Assembly (NCBI RefSeq): GCF_963924675.1
Contig: NC_089238.1
Span: 45,836,879 to 45,900,878, forward strand
DNA from: Phocoena phocoena
Lineage: Eukaryota > Chordata > Mammalia > Artiodactyla > Phocoenidae
Length of the DNA stretch: 64,000 nt
Direction: 5' to 3'
Shown here: piece after piece, positions 1 through 13,300 of the stretch
Position numbering within the stretch: the stretch's first letter is position 1
How the letters are laid out: the number at the start of each line of letters is the position of its first letter
Made by a program: the position numbers and the translations under genes
Notes under the pieces: generated by a model
What the model was told of the DNA's origin: nothing
The model's database searches: none
The model's input: only the letters and a program-made list of their open reading frames with translations

Positions 1-330
1 CACACACGTCCCTCAGCTCATGGTCCCCTTCCTCCATCTTCAAAGCCAGCAATGTTGGGTCAGGTCCTTCTCACGCTGCCATCTCTCTGGTTCGCCCACT
101 TCTGTCTCCCTCTTCTACTTTTAAGGACCTTTGTGATTACTTGGAGCCCACCCAGAGAATCGAGTATAATCTCCATTATTTTAGTCAGATGATTAGCAAT
201 CTTAATTCCATCTAATACCGTAATTCCCCTTTGCCATGTAGGCTAGCATATTTACAGGTACCAGGGACTAGGACGTGGACATCTTGCAGGGGAGGGAGTG
301 GGGGTGGTGCAGGGCATTATCCTGCCTACC
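1..330 (+). repeat. Old LTR-like interspersed repeat (MaLR/MLT-type, family uncertain)
   Basis: It contains ttcctccatcttcaaagcc, 'ccacttttaaggaccctttgtgattac'-type text and a terminal 'gacatcttgcagg...cattatcctgcctacca'. The same family is present at 7962-8490. It is cut by the window start. The family name is from memory only. Confidence 0.6.
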
Positions 331-590
331 ACACTGAGCCAACACCCAGGTTAGGGCCCTCCTTCCTCCGATAGGTCTCCTACTCAGCAAGACTCGTAGA
401 ATGTTAAAGCTACATATTTGCCTGGATGTCATTAGTCTTATGTACAACAACACTTACTGCAGAATTATTTATAATAATGGAAGATTAGGAATACCCTAAA
501 TGTCTATCTATAATGAAATATTATTATTGTAGGAATAATATTGTAAATTATGAAACAGCCATATTATACAGCCATTAAAATCACACTTAT
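331..590. other. Intron, probable old LINE fragment
   Basis: AT-rich text with 'ttatttataataatggaag' and 'acagccattaaaatcaca', which resembles an old LINE 3' region. It is the target site of the SINE at 591. Confidence 0.35.
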
Positions 591-808
591 GGGGCTTCCC
601 TGGTGGCGCAGTGGTTGAGAATCCACCTGCCGATGCAGGGGACATGGGTTCGTGCCCCGGTCCAGGAAGATCCCACATGCCGCGGAGCGGCTGGGCCCGT
701 GAGCCATGGCCGCTGGGCCTGCGCATCCAGAGTCTGTGCTCCTCAACGGGAGAGGCCACAACAGTGAGAGGCACGCGTACCACAAAAAAAAAAAATAATA
801 AAAATTAA
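591..808 (+). mobile_element. CHR-family SINE, cetacean short form
   Basis: It starts ggggcttccctggtggcgca and carries the tRNA-like box region, the 'gagcggctgggcccgtgagc' part and an A-rich tail. A 14-base target-site duplication aaaatcacacttat lies at 577-590 and 809-822. Confidence 0.93.
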
Positions 809-822
809 AAAATCACACTTAT

Positions 823-1227
823 TGGGAGTTTTTAATTGTTTGGGGAAATGTTTATGACATAATGCAAAGTATAACAATACAGATGTATACATTATATCCC
901 AATTCTGAATATTATACACATGATTCAAAAATCTTTTTCAACACTGGGAGTTTTAGCTAATGAGAGACGTGAAAGGAAGAACAGTAGTCCTAGGGTAGAA
1001 GCCACAGGGAGCCACCCCGTTGAACTGGGTGCAAGAGCAGTGTCTGTTGTTTGTTTACGAAGGCTCAATTACAAGAGGCTTTTCTAGGCACAGTGTTTTC
1101 AGAAAACAGATTCTCTGAAATTGTCGCCGTGGATTTTCCGTGTGAACTTCAACTGGAAGCTCCCCTGCTTCTCACTGCCATGCCCACTCATCCCACCCTT
1201 CCCCACCCCGGCCCCTGGCTTCTGCAG
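823..1227. other. Intron before exon a
   Basis: The old LINE-like sequence continues to about 930. The rest is not recognised. A C/T-rich tract leads into the exon a acceptor at 1226-1227. Confidence 0.5.
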
Positions 1228-1327
1228 GAGCTGAAGGAGGCTTCGATTTTGGGATTGTGAGGGTCATGGAGGAGGTGAAACATCCCCTGCAACTGAGGAA
1301 CCGTGGGAAACACGAGGTCATGTTCAG
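1228..1327 (+). CDS. HYDIN: HYDIN exon a (window residues 1-33)
   Basis: 100 bases. The acceptor is ttctgcag and the donor gtaacc. The first two bases complete a codon begun in an exon left of the window. The peptide begins [20 protein letters not shown] and contains the F-D-F-G-I-V-R strand that opens an ASH module. The exon ends in phase 2 (AG) and joins the C of exon b to make Ser. Confidence 0.93.
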
Positions 1328-4300
1328 GTAACCTAAAAATCAGACAGCATGTGGTCATCCACATCCACTCATGGCAAGAAGTGTGTTGCCTGAGAGATTT
1401 TTTTTAAAAGTCGATCAGGGAAATCATAAGAACCATCTCTGCTGTTAGCTCCTCTCGGCTTCAGATGAATAGAATCCCAACTGCTCTATAGCCTGGAGCC
1501 ACAGGGGTCTGGGGGTCGGGGGAGAGCCTCAGGGGGAGGTTGGGAGGAGGAGATACTGGGGTGAGGTATGGTCTTAGGGGTGGAGTGAGAGACCGGAGAT
1601 GGCGGCCCTGGCCTTAAGCCATCCTGCCCTCCTTTCAGCTCCTCTCTGTTTCATAAGTTGGCAGTCTACATAGGATTTCATGTAAGGACCTAGGGATTTT
1701 CCAGTTTTCTCTTTTAATCTTAAGAACTACTGTATTATAGACTCCAAGTGGTGGCCTGGTGGAGTAGAGCTCCAGCTTGTGCTCATCCTTGAGATTAAAA
1801 ATGAAACACTAAATAAGGGAGATTCCTCAGAGAGGAAAGAGTGACGCTGGGTGCAGGGAGGGAGGAGGTCCCTCAGGCAGTGCCAGCACCTATGGCCAGT
1901 CTATTTTATGGAAGGTCATCCCTCCCCCAGAAGAATTCAGAGTTGATAAAGGAACTTCCCCCGGCAGACCTGGAGGCATTCAGTGTATTCATGATAATTT
2001 CGCTTTAGTTCAAATATTGCCGAAATTAGAGCAGTCCCACCTCAATACTACCGTTCCTTAGAACCCTAAATTGAAATAAATAAATATAAATAAAAGCCAA
2101 ACTGGAATCCTGCCCGTCGTGAGTTTTGTTTTAGATTATGACAGGGCGTTAGCTCTGCTCTTTTAGGCTTCATGGAACAGAGGCACCCTTGGGTTGGAGT
2201 AAGTGATCAGGGTTCACTGAAGGGATGTGCAGGGGAGTGAGGAGGCACAGGCACCATGCACATAGCAACGAAGGGCCAGGTCTCCTGGGCCCTACTGGGG
2301 ATAACATGTGGGTCCCCATGGCAACTGCAGGTGTCTCGCCTCAGCTTCAGTTTCTTGCTCCAGCTCCAGTCCCCCTGGCATCTCGTGAGTCAGCTTTTCT
2401 CTGTGACCCCTCACCTCACCTGCACTGGGCCGTGGCCTCACTTCTGAACACCTCTGTTGCATGACTTCTGCCCCCGCCCTTTCTCTCCTTCCTTAGATCC
2501 TCTGGCTTCTGCATCACTGTTGCCTCTGTGTGTGCTGCATTCGGTCTCAGAGCAGGGAGGGAGGAAGGAAGGGGGACAAAGAGAGAGAGGGAGACAGAGA
2601 GACAGGGAGGGAGAGAAATGAATTGATTTAGTTGGTCCTTATCCGGCATCACGTGTTCCTGTTAGACACAGCTCTCCTGCAAGGACCCCTCTTAACCGCA
2701 GGCTAGAGATGGCTGTCTTTGCCTCAAGCACCAATGCTTGGCCTGGTCAATCCTGGCTGAGGAGGGGTGGTCACAGAGTACACAGCACAGTGAACACTGC
2801 TACGCATAGTGGTTAAACAGGGCTGGGGACATGGCAGGCACTGAACAGTCTAGAGTCTCATCTCTAGTGTCTTGGGTTCCCTAGATAATGACTAAAACTG
2901 ACTTTTTATTCTTGCCTCTCAGCTTTTCTGTGGACTCCTCAGGGATTTCAGCAACCAATATAAGTTCCATGATCTCAGTCCAACCCAAGAAGGGCTCACT
3001 GACCACAGTGGAAAAACCCACAAATGTCCAGGTGCTCTTCCGTGCAAAAAAGGAAGTGAAGTTGGAGCACCAGCCAGTTCTGTGCTGTCAGGTAAGCGAG
3101 CTCAAAGGGAGGACCCACACAGTGGCAGGCTCGTGGGACTCACGCCTAAAGGAAGCGTACGCAGTCTAACCCATGCTCCAGGGGGGGAAAGGGAGTGCTG
3201 GCCTGGTGGCAACCAGAGAGGATACACCAGGGCTTAGGGAGCTCCAGGCACGGGTAGGTCGGGTGGGAGGTATGCAGAGTCCTCAGAAATTGACAACCCC
3301 AGAGCAGAAATGTGGCCCCTGGTCTTCGGAAGAGACAAGACCAGAGATAGGGAAACTGAGTCTCAAGTCAAAATGAAGAGAAGGGAAGTGAAACTGGGAG
3401 GCACACGTGGTGCGTTTTGACCCATGGCTGGTACACGGTAAGCTTTATGTTAGCATTTACTCATACTGATGATGCAATAATATAAAGAGAATGATACAGA
3501 GAACTTGGCTTCGTGTCAATGAAGAAAATACGGAATGAAGTGGACAGTCATGGACATTCTGGAGTTATGCTGGTGGCTGACATCTTCCCAATCCTTTTTC
3601 CCTTTCTAGATTATTGAGCCCAGTATCTCAGAAGGAGGTAAAATCATTTCCAGCATCCCAATTAAGATCTCTGTGAATGCCGTGTTCTCCAGATACAGCA
3701 TCAGCCCCTCCTCCATCATCAACTTCGGGGCTTTGATCTGTGGCACGCGTAAAAGCTCCTCCTTCACCATAGAAAATCAAGGTGTAATCGATTTCAAATA
3801 CACCCTTTATAGGCTGACAGGGGAGAGCTCCCTCCATCAAAAGAAAGTGTAAGACAAGTATTTTCTTAACTCACACCGTTCCCTGGTTAATTAGTACTTT
3901 ATATTTTACAATGAGCTTTCATATAGTTTATCTAAATTCACCCCCAATCCCCTTTTGTGGGTAAGGTTACTAAGGTTTAGAAGTGACTCATCCAAGATTA
4001 TGGAAGAAATCATCAGTGGATCTCAGTTCTGAACCCACACGTCTGACTCCAGACTTCACATGCTTTCCAACTGCTGTCCAATATATGATACATTTTAATT
4101 GAACAAATGTAAAATCTTCTGTATGGGATTGTGTCTGTTGTCCTGGTGCTCCTAGTGTGCTACATTACTTACCAGTAAGTCATTGTCCTATCTGTCATTC
4201 TGTAGGATTTATAACAGCAAGCTAAATCAAAAGGAATCATAGCTGTGCTTCATCATGGGGGATGGCAAAGGGTACCCTGGAAATTTGGACTACAGAAAGC

Positions 4301-7300
4301 CTGGTGAGGCCTTCTTTCCCGGGACTGTTTTTACCTTCTCCCCATGAAGACACTTTATCGCAACAGCTAACTTAGTAATTGTTCCAACAGCAAAACTCTG
4401 TATGCTTCAAAAGGTGGCTGTCAATCAATTAATCAAAACCACTTACCTTTCTGAGTGCTTTTGGCTTTTATTTGTCATATTCCTTTTTGACAAATTAGGG
4501 ATTGTTTTTACCAGTTCCCAGGTACTTTGTCTTGACTTTCAAATGAATTGACTTTCTAAATAATTAGTAATTTAAGATTGACTTCCTAATTAATTGTTTT
4601 AAATCAGACATACAGCTTTACATTGTTTGTAATTGTTTTATATTTTTGTCGATCTCCTCTTCCATTTTGGCAAAGTTTGAACACATTAAGACATTTTAAA
4701 TTAAACTGTCTAAAGTCTCTTTCTTCCAAATCTAATTTCAACCTAATTTTTCATTACTTATTTTATAATTTAATAATGTTTATTTATAGATATTATAATT
4801 TTGTTTTGCTTTAAATTGGTTTTAATTTTAATTTATTTTTCATCTTAGCATACACAAATTCATGCAAAGCACTCAAACTCCAGTTGTTCTGGTCATTAAG
4901 CAAGTGAATGCTCAAATATATAAAACTCTCAAAAGTTTAAAATTGTACCTCAAATGCATTTGAATATTTTAGGTGAACTGGCCTCTAAAAAACCAATTAT
5001 TGGGTAAACTAGTTTCGAGTGAAGTGAACACCTGCCAAAACCTGTGTTTGTGCTATTGTTTACGCTAAGTCTTAAAAACACCGTGAGTCTAAATGTGAAG
5101 AAGAGGGACAGAATTCAATCTATTGGCCGTTGCGCTTTTTAAGTGATAAAAGATTTGAGGTCTACAAATAATTTCCACACACAGCTTTCCAGTGAACTCA
5201 AGTAAACGTTTAAAATTATTATTTACTTGCAGTAAACTTTAATGTCCTTATGAATCATAGCTAATAAGTATAATTTCTGCATACTTCTTTCACAACTGTT
5301 AAATGAGTTTGGTTGATGATGAATAAGCTGACTATGCTCCCCGATGCCCTCTTGGGCAAGGAAAGGCCCTTTCCTCCATTCCAAGGAGAAGGGACCTTGC
5401 AGACAGACAGGCAGGTGGTATTTAATGACCACCCCAACCTGAGGGTATGCTCTTGCTTCTTTAATCAGTGTCAGCCACGTTAGACATGCAAGATCCCGGG
5501 AAAGAGAGAGCTTCTACAGGACTGGACCTTCTAAGGCAACCAAGTTCTCTGACTCTGTTCAGAAAGACATGAATGTCACAAACCAGGTGAGCACCCTTTT
5601 CCTTTTTCACAGAAACCCCTGTGTTCTAGCAACAGAAACCTGCCAACTAGTTCTAGCAACAAATACCTCCCTAGGATAGTGGGATTTGAATTTTGAATAT
5701 TCCTACTATGGCAGGAATATTAAATAGTTATAATGAAATATCACTTTCCTCTTGAAATGAGGAGTTATGGCTTTTAATTTGGATATCCTCTTTTGCTTTA
5801 AAACCTTCATTGGCTCCTCATTGCTTTAAAATTAGTTTCTACTCTTCATAAGTATTTCAATCAAGAATCATTTGTTGATATGAAATAGAAGCCCATTCAG
5901 ATTGGCTTAAATAAAAGGAGATTGCAGCCAGTTAAGCCGACTGTGCTCTTTTCCCCATGGGGGCCCGGTGCGCAATGGCTGCAAACAGCAGCCTCCTCGG
6001 TAGTGTATGCGGCCTGTTGCCTGTATGGGTTGCCCTAAGGGACCTTGGAGACAGCCCTTTCCAGTGGACATTAATGACTGGCATGCTGTCCCCAATCTAG
6101 GCTCCAGACAAGTATGCGTGGTGCCTCTGGAAAGCCCCAGGGCACAGTGGCCAGGGTCCACATTGGCAAGGTCATAATGTCCGTCCGCACCAAGCTGCAG
6201 AACAAGGAGCATGTGATTGAGGCCCTCCACAGGGCCAAGTTCAAGTTCCCTGGCCGCCAGAAGATCCACATCTCCAAGAAGTGGGGATTTACTAAGTTTA
6301 ACGCAGATGAATTTGAATACATGGTGGCAGAAAAGCGGCTCATTCCAGTTGGCTGTGGGGTCAAGTACATCCCTAATCGTGGCCCCCTGGACAAATGGCG
6401 GGCCCTGCACTCATAAGAGCCTTGGAGCTGCCCCTCCCTACCCATGCCCACCAATAAACTCTACTTTCTTTTCCCTGTCAAAAAAATAAAAGGAGATTTG
6501 AAGACTTTTACATCTGGTAAGATGAAGTAGACATCTTTTTCCCTAGTCTTCCAACTAAGTACAACTAAAAACCATGGACATTATGTATAAAACAAACACA
6601 GAAGACTGATAAATGGAGAGAAAAAAATCACACCGGCTAGGGTCCTTGGGACCCAATAGACATCACAGTGATGAGTTCCCTGATTTCTTTTTGCTTCGTA
6701 TACCCTAGATCGGGTGCTGAGGGAGCCAGCAATCCAGAAACATCAACAAGCACGGACCAAAAAAGGCCCCAACAAAAGCCTTCTCCCACTAGCCAAAGGA
6801 CCGGGAAAAGGTAGCCTAGCAAGACAGAGAACTTTCAGCTAAGAACTGTAATATCACAGTCAAACATGACAGAGGAATCCGTGGTCCTACCCCACGCATT
6901 TCAAGCAAAGGCCAGTGGGGAGCCTAGACTTCTCACTCAATCCAGGCTATAATGAGGTGCCCTGACCCCCTGCCAAAGTGATGATCAAGAACACTCAGTA
7001 GGGAGCCAGACATTCATTACCCACCATCACCTCCACCATTGTCAATGGCAACACCACATGGGGAGCCTTGACTTCCACTCCAACCCAGTGGTAATGAGAC
7101 ATCCTTCTCATCACCCCCCCAGGGGACCTCCTAACCCATGGAATCAACAGAACGGTAATGAGACACTCTTACCCCTCCCCACAAGGGAAATATTAGTCAA
7201 AGACTAGTGGGGAACTGGAACTCCCACCCTAAGAAGTCCGAGTGGAGAATCTGGACTACTCTCCCCACCTGGCAGTAACAAGGCAGTGTTACCCCCCTCC

Positions 7301-10300
7301 CCTGCCCGAGTGGCGTCAGAGAAAGCCAGCTCAAACAGAAGTTAAATAAGATCCAGAGTCTCATAATATAATACCCAAAATATCCAGGTTTCAACTGAAA
7401 ATCACTCAGCATACCAAGAACCTGGAAGATCTCAAACTAAGTGAAAATAGATGCTGACACCAAGATGCCCAAGACGTTAGAATTATCTGACAAAGATGTT
7501 AAAGCAACCAGCATAATGTTTCAAAAAGCCGTTACAAATATGCTTGGAAGAAATAAAAATATAGTAAGTCTCAGCAAAGAAAGAGAAAATATAAAGAAGA
7601 ACCAAATGGAAATTTTGGAATTGAAAAAAATGAATCACCAAAATTTAAAACTCAGTGGATAGGGCTTCCCTGGTGGCGCAGTGGTTGAGAGTCCGCCTGC
7701 CAATGCAGGGGACACAGGTTCGTGCCCTGGTCCAGGAAGATCCCACATGCCTCGGAGCGGCTGGGCCCGTGAGCCATGGCCGCTGAGCCTGCGCGTCCGG
7801 AGCCTGTGCTCCGCAACGGGAGAGGCCACAAGAGTGAGAGGCCCGCGTACCACAAAAAAAAAAAAAAAAAAAAAAAAAAACCTCAGTGGATGGATTCAAC
7901 AACAGAATGGAGGAAACAAAAGAAAGACTCAGTGAACTTGAAGCCAGAAAAATAGAAATTCCTGTGTCTGTTTCCTATTGCTCCCATAACAAATCACCTC
8001 AAACTTAGTGGCTTAAAGCAATACAAATTGTTTCCCTTGTTTAAATTGTTCTGTAGGTCAGAAGTCTGATACAGGTCTCACTAGGTTAAGGTTAAGGTAT
8101 TGGCAAGGTACCTGCATTCTTTTCTAGAGACTTCAGGAGAGAATCCACTTCCTTCCCTTTTCCGTGTTCTAGAGGATACCTGCATTCCTTGGTTCATGAT
8201 TCCCTTCCTCCATCTTCAAAACCAGCAATGGTGGATCAGGTCCTTCTCATATCACATTACTCCAGCCTCTTCCATAGTCACATCTCCCTCTAACTCTCTT
8301 ATGTCTGCTTTTTCCATTTCTAAGGACTCTTGTGATTACATTGGGCCGAGGATAGTACAGGATACTATCCCCATCTCAAGGTTCTTAATTCAATCATATC
8401 AACAAAGTCCCTTTGCCATGTAAGGTAATATATTCACAGGTCCCGGGGATTAGGATGTTGACATCTTTACAAGAGATGTCCAATCTTAGGTGTCTTAGGA
8501 TGCCCAATATAAAGAAAAAGAGAAAATAGACTGTTTTGCGTCTACTGAAAGTCTGTTTAGTCTAATGGGAAAGAAGTGAACAGAGCCTCAGGGACCTGTG
8601 GAACTATAACAAAAAATCTAACAACCCCTGTCATCAGAGTTCCAGAAAGAGGTAGGAAATAGGTAGGGCTGCGGAGCAAGCCTGCGTTTGCTATTAAACC
8701 GGCATTAGTATCAGTCAGGGTCTGTTATTGTCATGGTAACAGGCAACCCTAAAAGTTATCAATAGCTTTAAACAACAAAATTCTATTCAATATTTCTCAC
8801 TAATGTCTATGGGGGAGGAGGGAGGACACTGCGCTGGGTTGCCCTTACACTCAGACCCAGGCTTTTGGGTTGCCATGGCAGACAGAAGGGGACAGTGTGA
8901 TAAATTACACATTGTCTCTTAAAATTACCTCTTGAAAGTGACACCCTTTACTTCTGCTCACAATTCATTGACTAAAGAAGTCACATGATTTAAGGTAATA
9001 ACCATGTGTTCAAAAAGCTAAAAATATATGATGAACAGCACTAATTAAAATTTATCAAAAGGTGTAGCAATACTCTTTCTTACTTTGCTTCAAGCAGGGG
9101 TTCCTACCCTGCAGTTCAGGGCCTCCCAGGACTACTGGGTGATGAGTGACACAAAGAGAATAGAAGCATTCTATTTTTTATGTCACTTTGGAGAGGCTTT
9201 ATTTTATGCTACTTTCCCGAATTAGTTGCAACTTTGGGACGCTCTCCATGGTTCCTCCTCTTCCTCTTTCTTCTTTTCTTCCTTCCTTCCTCTCTGCTCT
9301 ACTTCTCCACTCTTACCTTCAGAAAGAAAGTGTACTGTATTAAAGAGGGAAATGTATTAATAATTACACTACTTAGTTGCTTAATAGTTCAAGAAATAAC
9401 CTTTATTGGGTTACAGTGTTTGTAGAGCTATAATAATGTAAAAATTTGTATGCTATGTTATTAGAAATATACTACATTAGTGCATTTGAGAGAATGAGGT
9501 CAGAAAGTCCCTGTATAGACACAGGTAGGGTAAGGAGGAGGTGCTCGTGGATGGCTGTTTACATTCTAGCTACTACTTCACCAGTGAAGTAAGGAGAGAA
9601 CACAGTTGGCATTCAAGCAAACGGAGCAGAGGATTCAGCCCAAACTCTGTTACAAAGTCTCCACTTAGTTTAAGGATATTATAATGTCCTTATAGGATAT
9701 ATGTATATATAATACGGAGGATGTATAATACGCTATTTTAAAAGCATATGCAAATGAAGAAAAATGATAACTGGTCATCGAGCAATGGTGGACTAGCTAA
9801 TTCTACCCTGGAGAAAAGTCTGATGGAATTTGTGGTGGTGGTGGGGTCAGGGTAGGGGATATTGAAAGGAGAGAAAGAAGGAGTGAGATTCTTTGGAGAA
9901 GGGTTAGGAGCCAAACTAGAAAGGCATATTTGGGGAGAGTTGAGCATGCGGCCTCTCTTCCCTTTGGTGGGACTGATCAGCCTGAATAAACCTGGTATAT
10001 TGCCTTCTCCATCTCATCTCTTTGGATAAATGGAAAGCAACCATAGATGGAGGCTTTTCCTTGTGAATCTCTCATTTAGTGTTTCGTTTTGTTTTGTTTA
10101 ATATTGGAGTATGGTTGATTTGCAGTGTTGTGTTGGTTTCGGTGTGCGGCAAGGTGATTTGGTTGTACATACATGTGTGTCTGTTCTTTTTCGGATTCTT
10201 TTCCCATGTAGGTTATTGGAGAGTGTTAAGTGGAGTTCCCTGTGCTATGCAGTGTGTCCTTGTTGATTATCTATTTCATTCATTTAGTGTTTTTTTAGTA

Positions 10301-13300
10301 TTGTTATAAAAGGAAAATAGTCTTTTCTTAACTCTAGTTGAAAAGTAAAATATTGATAGAAAGAAGCATAAACAACGCCTAATCCCATCACCCTGAGTTA
10401 GTTACTGATAATATTTGGCATATGTGCACAATTGAGGTGATATATTAATAACTTTATACTATTTTTTCACTTACCTTTCTCATAAGCATTTTCCTAAGTC
10501 ATTAAAACCTTTCATAAATATAATTTTGATTCCTATGAAATGTCCTATCATGTGAATGTACAAAAATATTTCCTTATTTTTGTTTTGTGTAAAATAATTC
10601 AGAATAAACCTCTACAAAGCTGTTTTGTTTTCAAAGAATGGAAATTCATGTTTGTCCTAAAACGTAACTAATATCGTAAATCCACAAATAAATAAAGATC
10701 ATGACACCAAAAAAAAAACAAATAAATAAAAAGGAGAGAAAAGAAAAGAAAAAGAAGTAGGTAGGGTTGAAAAGGTACTCAAGGAAAAAAATGGCTAAAA
10801 GCTTCCCACATTTGGCAAAATATTTAAACCTACAAATGCAAGAATCTGGGAAAACCTCAAACAGGACAAACCCAAAGAAATCCACACCAACACACATCAT
10901 AGTCAAATTTCTAAAAACTAATGACAAAAATCTTGAAAGCAATGAGGGAGGACTGACTCCTTACATGCTTACATATAGGGGGGAAACTATTTAAATGACA
11001 GCAGATCTCTTACCAAAAACCAGAGGGGCCAAAAGGAAATGGCACAACATTTTGCAAGTGTGGAAAGCAAATCCCTGTGCACCCGGAATCTTATATCCAG
11101 CAAAGATATCCCTCAGCAATGAATGGAAAATCAGAATCTTCTCAGATGAAGGAAAACTAAATTTGTCACCGGCAGATCTCTCCTAAAAGAATGGCGAAAG
11201 GAAGTTCTCTAAACAAAAAGTAAACAATAAAAGAAGGAATCATTGAGCATCAGGAAGGAAGAAAAAACATGGCAAGCACTTATGTGGGTAAATTCAACAG
11301 ATTTTCCTTCTCCTCTTGAATTTTCTAAATTACATTTATCAAAGAAAAAGTTATAACATTGTCTGATATGGTTCTAAAAGGATGTAGAGGAAATATTTTA
11401 AACACTTATAAAAGGCAGAGGGTAAATAAGCAATTGACAAGCAACACCGCTGAACACTACAGTTAAGGTGTGTATGGAGGGAGGGGCTCCAGAAAGATGG
11501 AGGAATGAAATCCTGCTGTTCCTGGTAGCTGTTAGAAGTCATTGAAGTAATCATTTTGTAATATATACGGGTATCAAGTCATCATGTCATACACCTTAAA
11601 CTTATATGATGTTATATGTCAATTATATCTCAATAAGCCTGAGGGCGAAAAGATAAGAAAGGAAGGAAGCTCCTAAGAACCAGGGAAGTGTATGATAACA
11701 CTCCGTGTTGTGAGCACAGATGCTTTGCTAATTGCTTCATACACATTCTTTTATTGAAGCCTCCGGTGATCTCAGGGTAAAGTGTTTAGCTTCATTTTAC
11801 TGATAAGCTAAGACTCAGAGAAGTCACTTGTCCAAAGTCAAACAGTTAATACGCAGCAGGACTGCGATTCAAACCCAGGAGCTTCTGACTCAAAAGTCCA
11901 TAATCCTAACCCCTGTTTCCCATCTGGGTAAGTGTTGTACTATGCAGAATGTGTCTGTTCCCTTAGACCCCCACTTAACCGTGACACTTAACCGTGACAC
12001 AAAAGGAATGTGCGTAGAAAGAAGTGCCGAGAAAGCCTGTCCCTGAAGAGCCCCCAGACTCTCCCTGCCTCCGGGAGAAGAGCTGGGCCCAGAGAGAGCC
12101 TGTGGGGAGGGCCCCCCAACCCCCCCCCCACCACATCCAGTCCCTCTTGACACCATCTCATGACTCTGGTGGAAGGGCTCAGACTCTGCCACCCACTCTG
12201 CCTCTGCCCCTCCTGCCCCTCCCACCCTTCCTGCAGGCTCGCTTCACCCTCGGCATGTTCACCGTGTACCCTGGGTTTGGCTCCATCCCTTCTGGAGGAA
12301 TGCAGGTCGTGACCATTGACTGTGTGGCTGACCCTGTGGGAAGATGTGAGGAATTTATAGCGATTGATATCTCTGACCGAGACCCAAGAGACCAGCCCGC
12401 TGGCATTCCTTACAGCCTGTTGGCCGAAGCCTGTCAGCCAGGTACTGGGCGCTCAGATGGGACAGCACCCCTTAAAAGACCTTCCTTCCTCTGTAAGAAC
12501 CCCCTCCCTTGCAGATGCCTAATAGACGTGGCTGGGCTTCTTCCTTTGGGACCTTAGATCTTCCTGTGGTGTCTTCAGCCGTATTTTTCCTTATAGACTT
12601 ACAGGGCGTGCACACCTAGAAGGGGATGTGCAGCTTTAAGCTCCTGGTCTTCCTGTGTTTGGTCTGGGATTCTCAGATGGATAGTGGTACCTGGGAATGA
12701 TGGTGCAATGGGATATGGCACAGAACCCAGAAACACTGAATCCTGCTCATGGCCAGGCCACTCCCTGTAACATATGCACAGAGAACAGTGGTCAATGACT
12801 GAGTGTATTACAACTTTAACCCAGAAAGAGCTCAGATGAAGCACGGAGACAGCTCCTCTTGCTCTGGCTGTAGGTCCCCTGCAGCCTCTCACCAAAGTGG
12901 GCCAAACGCCTCCTCCCTTCCTCAGCTCACCCCGGATCTTATCCTCCTTACCATTGGGAGGAAAAGGTGGTTGGAGTCCGGAGACCAGCAAAAGCAGTCC
13001 AAAAGAGGAAGAGAAGACAGAATTTGTCCCATCCCTCACACCTTCTTGTGTGAATTCCCCTCTGTGATTGTCCTTTGCTGGAGTCTAAACCTCCAAATTA
13101 GGAATTGCAGAGAGCAGGAATCGAGCTCTCAGCCTTCGTCTCACAGCCTTCCCTCCACTCCCCAGCTTTCGTGACCGACAACACCGCCTTGATATTTGAG
13201 GAGCACCAAATCTGTAGCAGCACCAACGTGTACAGCATCCTACAGACCATAGAGAGCGGGGGGCTGTTTGTGGAGGATGAGAACAAGTTCATCTTCTGCA

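Larger units (their letters stand above)
5909..6498 (+). mobile_element. snoRNA-RPL10 retrocopy with target-site duplication
   Basis: The insert 5924-6483 is flanked by a perfect 15-base direct repeat aaataaaaggagatt (5909-5923 and 6484-6498). It starts at the 5' end of a SNORA70-like sequence, continues through the rest of its host intron to an AG at 6099-6100, then RPL10 exon sequence, stop, 3' UTR with AATAAA at 6453-6458, and an A tract. The last RPL10 intron is absent, so the template was a partly spliced RNA. L1 machinery is the likely agent. Confidence 0.9.

Noticed and set aside
508..808. Several short frames with the same repeated peptide ([10 protein letters not shown] and relatives), seen again near 7650, 17310, 22710 and 25450
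   Set aside because: All are translations of CHR SINEs and are not proteins.
591..808. tRNA genes suggested by box-like motifs in the SINEs
   Set aside because: The SINE heads derive from a tRNA, but the cloverleaf is not kept and a SINE body and tail follow. They are not tRNA genes.
5907..6410. Open frame of 167 codons on the minus strand
   Set aside because: It lies antisense to the SNORA70-RPL10 retrocopy and owes its length to the codon structure of RPL10. No independent homology.
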